A stretch of DNA of 50,444 nt from JBDIBB01 sp039812685. GTDB lineage: Bacteria > Acidobacteriota > Vicinamibacteria > Vicinamibacterales > JAFNAJ01. Shown in pieces: positions 44,698 to 50,444 of this stretch (its first letter is position 1; each line of letters opens with the position of its first letter). The stretch is from positions 1 to 50,444 of the forward strand of contig JBDIBB010000015.1 in NCBI GenBank assembly GCA_039812685.1, written 5' to 3'. The notes under the pieces are model-generated. The model was not told where the DNA came from and did not search any database. It was given only the letters and a program-made list of their open reading frames with translations. The position numbers and the translations under genes were made by a program.

Positions 44698-47259
44698 ATG
44701 CCTGCTCGCTGCCTTCGACCGTGTCTGGCCGCGTCGTTGGTCGCCGCCCTCGTCGCGCTGGTCGCCGTCGTCCAGGCCCGGCAGGCGGCGGTGTCACCCG
44801 CCCCGGCCGCGACCTTCAGGGCGCACGCCGCCGCTGCCGTATCGCCGATTGCCGGCGAACTCGGTCTCGACGGTCTCGCGGCGGCCGTCGAGGTGATTCG
44901 CGATCGGTGGGGCGTCGCGCACATCTACGCCTCGACGCTCGAAGACCTGTTCTTCGCGCAGGGTTTCGTCGCGGCGCAGGACCGCCTGTGGCAGATGGAC
45001 CTGTGGCGGCGCACCGCCATGGGCGAGTTGTCGGAGGCGCTCGGCCCCGCGTTCGTCACGCGCGACACGCTCGCGCGCCTGCTGCGCTATCGGGGTGACA
45101 TGGACGCCGAGTGGCGGGCCTATTCCCCCGACGCCCGCCGCATCGTCGAGGCGTTCGTGCGGGGCGTGAACGCGCAGATCGACTACGTCACCGCGCATCC
45201 CGAAACGCTTCCCGTGGAGTTCGCCATCACCGGCAGCGCTCCCCGTCGATGGACGCCCGAGGTGGTGATTGGCCGCGTCGCCGGCTACATCATGACGCGC
45301 AACGCACGGCTCGAGGTGCAGCGCGCGCAACTGGTGGCGCGCGTCGGCGCGGCGCGGGCGGCGACGCTGCTCCCGCCAGAGCCCAGCGTCCCGCTCACCG
45401 TGCCCGCCGGGCTCGACCTGCGCGAGATCACCGACGACGTGCTGGCGATCACGGCGGGCACCGGCGATGGCCTGCGGTTCCTGTTCGGCCAGCGTGATGC
45501 CGCGAGGGTCGCGTCGTTCGCGCCGACGCCGTGGCCGCTGCTGGCACGCGCGGCCGGCGCCGGCCCCGTCGATCGCCTCTGGGCGGGCATCGAGGAGAGC
45601 CGAGACGAACTGGCCGTCATCGGGTCGAACAACTGGGTGGTGGCGCCCGCCCGCAGCGAGACCGGCACGCCGCTGCTGGCCAACGACCCGCACCGTTCCA
45701 TCCAGTTGCCGTCGTTGCGCTACACCGTGCACCTGAACGGGCCCGGCTGGAACGTGATCGGCGCCGGCGAACCGTCGCTGCCCGGCGTGGCGGCCGGCCA
45801 CAACGATCGCATTGCGTTCGGCTTCACCATCGTCGGCATCGATCAGCAGGATCTCTACGTCGAGCGGCTCGATCCCGCCGATCCTTCGCGCGTGATCGTG
45901 CCGGGCGGCAGCGAGCCGATGCGCGTCGAGCGCACGACCATCGAGGTCAGCGGCGAGGCGCCGCGCCAGGTGGACCTGCGGTTCACGCGTCACGGTCCCG
46001 TGCTCCACCTCGACGCCACGCGCCACCGCGCCTACGCCTTGCGATGGGTGGGTACGGAGCCGGGCACGGCCGGCTACCTCGCGTCGCTGTCGCTGAACAC
46101 CGCCCGCAACTGGGACGAGTTCACTGCAGCCACTGCGCGCTGGGCGGTGCCGTCGGAGAACCTCGTCTACGCCGACGTCGACGGGAACATCGGCTGGGTG
46201 GTCGCGGGGCTGGCGCCGGTGCGTCCCGGATGGAGCGGGCTGCTGCCCGTGCCCGGTCACGAAGGGAAATACGAGTGGGCCGGCTTCGTGCCGGCCCCCG
46301 ACCTGCCGCGCAGCCTGAACCCGCCGGCGGGCCTGCTCGCCACGGCCAACCACAACATCCTGCCGCCGGGTTACGCCATTCCCCTGGGCTACGACTGGAG
46401 CCCACCCCACCGCTACGAGCGCATCGTCGAGGCGCTCACAGCCCGGCCGCGCTGGTCCGTAGCCGGCTTCGAGGCGCTGCAGCACGACGAGGTCTCGCTG
46501 CCGGCCCGTGCCATCCTCGACGCGTTGCGCATGGCCGCGGCCAGCCGCAAGGTGGAGGGACGCGACCGGGCGTTCGCCATCAAGATGCTCACATCGTGGG
46601 ACGCGACGATCGACGCGAAGTCGGCTCCCGCGGCGCTCTACGAACTGTGGCTGCCCCACCTCCAGCGCGAACTGGCCGTGCTGGCCGCTCCGCCCGCCGA
46701 GCGCGCGAGTGCGCCCGCGCCGCTGAGCCTGGAGCAGGTGCTCGATCGGCTGAGGAGACCTGCCGCAAAGGACCTCGATGCGCTGGTGGGGCCGGCGCTC
46801 GACCGGGCGATGGCCGAGGCCCGCCAGCGCATGGGGCCCTCGCCGGGCGAGTGGGCGTGGGGCCGCATCCATCGCGCGCGCTTCGAGCACCCGCTGGCCG
46901 CCACCGAGCCGCAGCGCGAGGTGATGGATCTGGGTGAGGTGCCGCGTGGCGGCGACCAGACGACGATCAACAACACCGGAGCGGGCCCCCGCCAGGTGCA
47001 CGGCGCCTCCTACCGGCAGGTGATTGAGGTCGGACAGTGGGACCGTTCGACGATGACGAACGTGCCGGGGCAATCAGGGCAGCCCGGATCGCCGCACTAT
47101 GGCGATCTGCTGCCGTTGTGGGCGCTGGGCCGGTACCACCCGATGGCCTTCAGCCGCGGGTTCGTGGAGCAGCAGGCGGCCGCGCGCCTCGTGCTCAGGC
47201 CCGCCGGCGCGCGCGCGACGGTGGCCGGGGCCGCGGGGGCGCCGGGGGCAGGACGCTGA
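44698..47259 (+). CDS. Penicillin-acylase family hydrolase (S45), secreted
   Basis: N-terminal nucleophile hydrolase of 853 residues. After a signal peptide (about 1-28) come the alpha-chain region (VIRDRWGVAHIYAS...GFVAAQDRLWQMDLWRR), a spacer, and the beta chain that starts at the nucleophile Ser310 in IGSNNWVV, where autoproteolysis between Gly309 and Ser310 is expected. ATG 44698 has GGGAGG at 44688-44693. Family members cleave beta-lactam side chains, acyl-homoserine lactones or other amides; the real substrate cannot be told from the sequence. The next gene starts one base after the stop. Confidence 0.93.
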   Translation: MPARCLRPCLAASLVAALVALVAVVQARQAAVSPAPAATFRAHAAAAVSPIAGELGLDGLAAAVEVIRDRWGVAHIYASTLEDLFFAQGFVAAQDRLWQMDLWRRTAMGELSEALGPAFVTRDTLARLLRYRGDMDAEWRAYSPDARRIVEAFVRGVNAQIDYVTAHPETLPVEFAITGSAPRRWTPEVVIGRVAGYIMTRNARLEVQRAQLVARVGAARAATLLPPEPSVPLTVPAGLDLREITDDVLAITAGTGDGLRFLFGQRDAARVASFAPTPWPLLARAAGAGPVDRLWAGIEESRDELAVIGSNNWVVAPARSETGTPLLANDPHRSIQLPSLRYTVHLNGPGWNVIGAGEPSLPGVAAGHNDRIAFGFTIVGIDQQDLYVERLDPADPSRVIVPGGSEPMRVERTTIEVSGEAPRQVDLRFTRHGPVLHLDATRHRAYALRWVGTEPGTAGYLASLSLNTARNWDEFTAATARWAVPSENLVYADVDGNIGWVVAGLAPVRPGWSGLLPVPGHEGKYEWAGFVPAPDLPRSLNPPAGLLATANHNILPPGYAIPLGYDWSPPHRYERIVEALTARPRWSVAGFEALQHDEVSLPARAILDALRMAAASRKVEGRDRAFAIKMLTSWDATIDAKSAPAALYELWLPHLQRELAVLAAPPAERASAPAPLSLEQVLDRLRRPAAKDLDALVGPALDRAMAEARQRMGPSPGEWAWGRIHRARFEHPLAATEPQREVMDLGEVPRGGDQTTINNTGAGPRQVHGASYRQVIEVGQWDRSTMTNVPGQSGQPGSPHYGDLLPLWALGRYHPMAFSRGFVEQQAAARLVLRPAGARATVAGAAGAPGAGR

Positions 47260-47260
47260 C

Positions 47261-48319
47261 GTGCGGCGCGCCTACATCGACTGGCTCCGCGGCGTCGCGG
47301 TGCTGATCATGATCCACGCCCACGTCATCGATGCGTGGACGCGCGCCTCCGACAAGGCCCGGCCGGGCTACGACTGGATCCTGCGCGTGAACGGGATGGG
47401 CGCGCCGCTGTTCCTGTTTCTCGCCGGCGTGGCGGTCGCGCTGGCCGGCGCCGCCGGCCTCCGCCGCCATGGCCAGGTGGCGCGTGTCTCGTGGGCCCTG
47501 CAGAGGCGCGGGTGGGAAATCTTCGGGCTCGCCATCCTCTTTCGCATCCAGGCCTGGGCCGTGAGCCCTGGTGCCACGCTCTACGGCATCCTGAAGGTGG
47601 ACATCCTCAACGTGATGGGCCCGACGCTGGCCGCATCGGCCTGGTTGTGGGGCAGGGCCTCGACGACCCGGGCGCGCTTCTGGCTGATGGCCGCCGCCAC
47701 GCTCGTGGTCGTCGGCATCACGCCGTGGGTCCGGACCACTCCCCTGATTGCCGCCTGGCCGCAGCCCCTCGCCTGGTACTTCCAGCCCATGCCTGGACGC
47801 TTCGCCTTCTTCCCGTGGTCGGGCCTGCTGCTGGCGGGCAGCGCGGCTGGCGTGCTGCTGGCCGCGGCGACGACCGATGACGCGCAGCGTCGCGTGGTGG
47901 GCTGGCTGACGGCGGGCGGCGCGGCGCTGTTCGCCGTGTCGATCGCCGCGTCGTACGCGCCGCCGCTCTACGCGGCCACGGAGTTCTGGAGCACGTCGGC
48001 CAGCTTCTTCTTCGCGCGCATCGGCGTGATGCTGGTCCTGCTGGGTGTCGCGCACGCCTGGGTCGACCGCGCCAGCAAGGCGTGGAGCCCGCTGCTGCAG
48101 TTCGGACGCACGTCGCTCTTCGTCTACTGGATCCACGTCGAACTCGCCTACGGCGTGCTCGCGTCCCCTGTGAAGGGCCGGTTGCCGCTCGGGTGGGCGT
48201 ACGTGGGTTACGTGCTGTTCACGCTGGCGATGCTCGCGGCTTCCGTCGGCAAGGACCGCGTCGTGACGCGCTGGCGAACGCGCCGGCCGCCGCTGGCCGT
48301 GGCGCCGCAGGGCGCCTGA
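47261..48319 (+). CDS. Membrane acyltransferase, HGSNAT-like (DUF1624)
   Basis: A 352-residue protein with about ten helices. The N-terminus carries RAYIDWLRGVAVLIMIHAH, the typical start of heparan-alpha-glucosaminide N-acetyltransferase-like proteins, followed by a GAPLFLFLAGVA helix. The family transfers acetyl groups across the membrane to sugars; in bacteria the acceptor is mostly unknown. The start is GTG 47261, one base behind the penicillin-acylase-type gene, implying translational coupling. Confidence 0.85.
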   Translation: MRRAYIDWLRGVAVLIMIHAHVIDAWTRASDKARPGYDWILRVNGMGAPLFLFLAGVAVALAGAAGLRRHGQVARVSWALQRRGWEIFGLAILFRIQAWAVSPGATLYGILKVDILNVMGPTLAASAWLWGRASTTRARFWLMAAATLVVVGITPWVRTTPLIAAWPQPLAWYFQPMPGRFAFFPWSGLLLAGSAAGVLLAAATTDDAQRRVVGWLTAGGAALFAVSIAASYAPPLYAATEFWSTSASFFFARIGVMLVLLGVAHAWVDRASKAWSPLLQFGRTSLFVYWIHVELAYGVLASPVKGRLPLGWAYVGYVLFTLAMLAASVGKDRVVTRWRTRRPPLAVAPQGA

Positions 48320-48341
48320 GGCCACCGGCCGCGGGCCGGGT

Positions 48342-48878
48342 TCACTTGAAGAGCGACATCTCCGCGGGCTCGCCGATCACGCGGCGCTCGTGCACGAGCA
48401 GCCACGCCTTCGCCTCGATGCCGCCGCCGAAGCCCGTGAGCGATCCGTTGCTGCCGATCACGCGGTGACAGGGGACGATGATCGACAGCGGGTTGCGGCC
48501 GTTGGCGAGCCCGACGGCCCGCACCGCGCGCTCGCGGCCCACGTGTCGGGCCAGTTGCTGATACGACCACGTCCGGCCGTAAGGGATCTCGCGCAGCGCC
48601 GACCAGACCGACTGCTGGAAGTGCGTGCCCAGGGCCTTGAGCGGCAGGTCGAACGCCTGCCGGGTGCCGGCGAAGTACTCGTCGAGCTGCCGGCGTGCGT
48701 CGTCGAGCACCGACGTGTTCCCCCGCCAGTACTCGGCCGCGATCGCCGTGTGCGGGGCGTCGCCGAAGCTCACCGCGACCAGCGCCTCGCCGTCGGTGGC
48801 GAGCAGCAGTTCGCCCACCGGCGAGGGATACGCGCAATAGGCGGCCGCCGCGGCCGCGATCCGTGTGTTCTCCTTCAA
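48342..48878 (-). CDS. ogt: Methylated-DNA--protein-cysteine methyltransferase
   Basis: Repair protein of 178 residues that takes methyl groups from O6-methylguanine onto its own Cys137 in the PCHRV motif (136-140). The helix-turn-helix with the Arg finger (RAVRAVGLANGRNP, about 117-130) precedes it. The short N-terminal domain is Ogt-like without Ada's metal site. The start is TTG 48878, supported by AGGAGG six bases upstream; no in-frame ATG or GTG gives a sensible N-terminus. Convergent with the acyltransferase gene. Confidence 0.94.
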   Translation of the reverse strand: MKENTRIAAAAAAYCAYPSPVGELLLATDGEALVAVSFGDAPHTAIAAEYWRGNTSVLDDARRQLDEYFAGTRQAFDLPLKALGTHFQQSVWSALREIPYGRTWSYQQLARHVGRERAVRAVGLANGRNPLSIIVPCHRVIGSNGSLTGFGGGIEAKAWLLVHERRVIGEPAEMSLFK

Positions 48879-48951
48879 CAGACTCCTCCTGCGCGGACGG
48901 CCCGGCCTCCTCCCCGGAGCGCGAACCCTGCCAGCACCGCCGATCGACAGT

Positions 48952-50325
48952 CTACTGCGGCGGCGTGGGAGCCTCACGCGCCACCGTCGCCGGCACGTCG
49001 TTCCAGTGCGTGATCGCGTTGAAGAGCAGCCCGAACTCGCCGAAGTTCTGCCACCGGTAGCAGGGGTTGCCGGCAAACAGGATGATGCGGCCCGAGTCCA
49101 CCGGCACGTCGACGATGGCGGGGCGGTTGCGCACTTCGTCGGCGCCCTTCATCAGGCCGCTCAGCACGCTGGCGGCGCCGCCGGGGTAGCGCATCACCAC
49201 CTGTCCGCGATCGGTCTCCGGCACCTGCAGCAGCGGGCCGTTGCCGTAGCGCACGGGCATCTTCGTCGACTGGTAGCCGTACAGGATCGGATGGGCCGGC
49301 GCGGCGACCTCGGCTTCGATGATGGGTCCGGGCGCGTAGAAGGCCGGAGAGGGCCGCTGCGCGTTCACGTTGCGCGTGAGGCCGAACTCGGGCGGCATGT
49401 AGCTGGCCGTGCCCAGCGTGATCAGCACGCCGCCAGCCTCGACGAACTTGCGCAGCTCCAGCACGCCCTCCAGGCCCATGCCGCCGCGGATGTCGTCGGA
49501 CTCGCCGTACATGCCGAGCGAGCGATACCGATCGTCCTTGCGGTAGGCGAGCGGCGGGCCCTTCACGTCGATGTCGTAGACCAGGTTCTTGGCGCTGCGG
49601 CCCTGGTTGGGCACGAGGATCACGTCGTAGTCGGCACGCAGGCCGCCGCGACGCACGCGCTCCTTGTAGATCAGGTCGTAGGGCACCTCGAACTGATCGA
49701 AGGCGTGGCGGACCCAGCCCACTTCCTGCGTGCTCCCCCAGGTGGAGAACACCGCCAGCCGCGGCAGGTCGACCGCGTGCATGGCGGCAGAGGGCGCAGA
49801 CGGCAGGCCGACGGCGTCCAGGCCGAGCGTCTGCACCTGCGCGCGCACCTCGTCGGTGACCGCCCGCCCGCCCTGCGTGGTCGCGATCACGAACGACCCG
49901 GCCGGGAACGTCGTGCCGCCCGCGGTGTGCGGCTGCTCCAGCGCGCGCACGTCGAGCGCCTTCAGGCGGTAGCGGAGCGTGGTCATCGCGTTGGCGCCGT
50001 GGTGCGGCACCACCAGCACTGCCGCGCCGCGTTCGGCCGTCACGGCGCCGTCGGCCCGCGCCTCCACGACCGGCGTCACCGCCGCGTCGAGCGCCGCCTT
50101 GTCGGCAATCGGCGTCACCTCCGCCTGCAGCATCAACCCCATCGTCCAGCCGGTGTCGTCGTAGGTGCGGAGGTTCGGGTCGGGGAAGTCCTGCTTCTCG
50201 AGCAGGATCTTCGCGAGGCGTCCGTAGGGCTGATCGCGCTTCACGAGGTACGTGCCGGCGGGGAAGGTGCCTTCGGCCACCTTCAACTCGGCCGAGGGCT
50301 GGTCGATCGTGAGCAACATGGGCAA
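48952..50325 (-). CDS. 5'-truncated M14-like peptidase, C-terminal half only
   Basis: A 457-residue reading frame corresponding to the C-terminal half of large secreted M14-type proteins. It contains GTYLVKRDQPYGRLAKILLE, YDDTGWTMGLM, then a GATase-like domain (about 205-310: DYDVILVPNQG...EAGGVLITLGTASY) and a final beta-rich part with GRIILFAGNPCYRWQ. The M14 zinc domain that should precede it (about 450 residues) is missing: the frame meets a stop (TAG, 50337-50335) just four codons before the TTG at 50325, and no M14 motif is seen in any frame up to the window end. ATG 50319 is an alternative start. It may be a pseudogene, a real stand-alone protein, or the product of a misjoined sequence. 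Confidence 0.7.
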   Translation of the reverse strand: MPMLLTIDQPSAELKVAEGTFPAGTYLVKRDQPYGRLAKILLEKQDFPDPNLRTYDDTGWTMGLMLQAEVTPIADKAALDAAVTPVVEARADGAVTAERGAAVLVVPHHGANAMTTLRYRLKALDVRALEQPHTAGGTTFPAGSFVIATTQGGRAVTDEVRAQVQTLGLDAVGLPSAPSAAMHAVDLPRLAVFSTWGSTQEVGWVRHAFDQFEVPYDLIYKERVRRGGLRADYDVILVPNQGRSAKNLVYDIDVKGPPLAYRKDDRYRSLGMYGESDDIRGGMGLEGVLELRKFVEAGGVLITLGTASYMPPEFGLTRNVNAQRPSPAFYAPGPIIEAEVAAPAHPILYGYQSTKMPVRYGNGPLLQVPETDRGQVVMRYPGGAASVLSGLMKGADEVRNRPAIVDVPVDSGRIILFAGNPCYRWQNFGEFGLLFNAITHWNDVPATVAREAPTPPQ

Positions 50326-50444
50326 CGGCCACGGCTACGCCTCCATCCAGCAGGGAGCCGTGAAGCGCCTGTGGGACGTGAAGCAGGAGGAGACGGAAGT
50401 GATGTGGCTGCTGGCCGAGAAGCTGAAGGCCAAGGGCTTCCCGA
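50318..50444 (+). CDS. Gene fragment on the plus strand, cut by the window end
   Basis: An open frame from ATG 50318 (or GTG 50309) to the last base encodes MGNGHGYASIQQGAVKRLW followed by an amphipathic Glu/Lys-rich helix ending AEKLKAKGFP. Third codon positions are almost all G or C, and the antisense reading is Ser/Thr-rich nonsense, so this looks coding. I do not recognise the family. Its start overlaps the 5' end of the truncated M14-like gene, without any gap for a promoter. Confidence 0.4.
   Translation, partial: MGNGHGYASIQQGAVKRLWDVKQEETEVMWLLAEKLKAKGFP

Overview
The window is about 70% GC, has very high GC at third codon positions and is almost fully coding. I see no tRNA, rRNA, CRISPR array or insertion sequence. 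The gene set suggests an aerobic Gram-negative heterotroph of the Acidobacteriota, most likely Vicinamibacteria: alternative complex III joined to a caa3-type oxidase, a tricorn-type protease, large M14 peptidases, a soluble Ser/Thr kinase fused to TolB-like and TPR domains, and TonB receptors with a carboxypeptidase-regulatory domain. The phylum is an inference; Gemmatimonadota share several of these traits.

Layout. (1) 1-7552, plus: respiratory operon with the 3' part of alternative complex III (actD, actE, actF), a small His-rich membrane protein, a SCO copper chaperone and oxidase subunits II (with fused cytochrome c), I, III and IV. (2) 7767-9947: secreted prolyl oligopeptidase, convergent with a minus-strand MacAB-like export operon (adaptor, ATPase, two FtsX-type permeases; 14303 down to 9934). 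(3) 14399-16804: kinase-TolB-TPR protein. (4) 16862-23544: copper/silver efflux operon (small Cys-rich protein, CusC, CusB, CusA). (5) 23809-25025: ATP synthase subunits a and c alone, followed by an EamA transporter and, convergently, typA. (6) 28333-34407: tricorn-like protease and M14 peptidase, convergent with a membrane HD-GYP/GAF/degenerate-GGDEF protein. (7) 37088-41248: small CPACH protein, TonB receptor with a His-rich loop, and an M19 dipeptidase. (8) 43915-41325, minus: feoA-feoB plus the small FeoB-associated protein, behind a Fur-box-like palindrome. (9) 44223 to the end: OsmC, penicillin-acylase family hydrolase, HGSNAT-like acyltransferase, Ogt, and a 5'-truncated M14-like gene facing a plus-strand gene fragment.

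How the genes fit together. Two themes dominate. One is the aerobic energy chain: quinol to ACIII to caa3 oxidase, with the SCO chaperone supplying copper and the F0 rotor using the ion gradient. The other is transition-metal handling: copper export (Cus), ferrous iron uptake (Feo), a likely zinc or copper TonB receptor, and several small Cys/His proteins encoded beside these transporters. The rest is mostly secreted peptide degradation and envelope export.

The observations I consider most worth checking are the Na+-type residue set in the c subunit combined with a cleavable-looking leader, the small His-rich and Cys-rich proteins tied to metal and oxidase genes, the HD-GYP protein with a dead GGDEF tail, and the abrupt change of coding strand in the last 130 bases. 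I did not find a clearly new multi-gene system.
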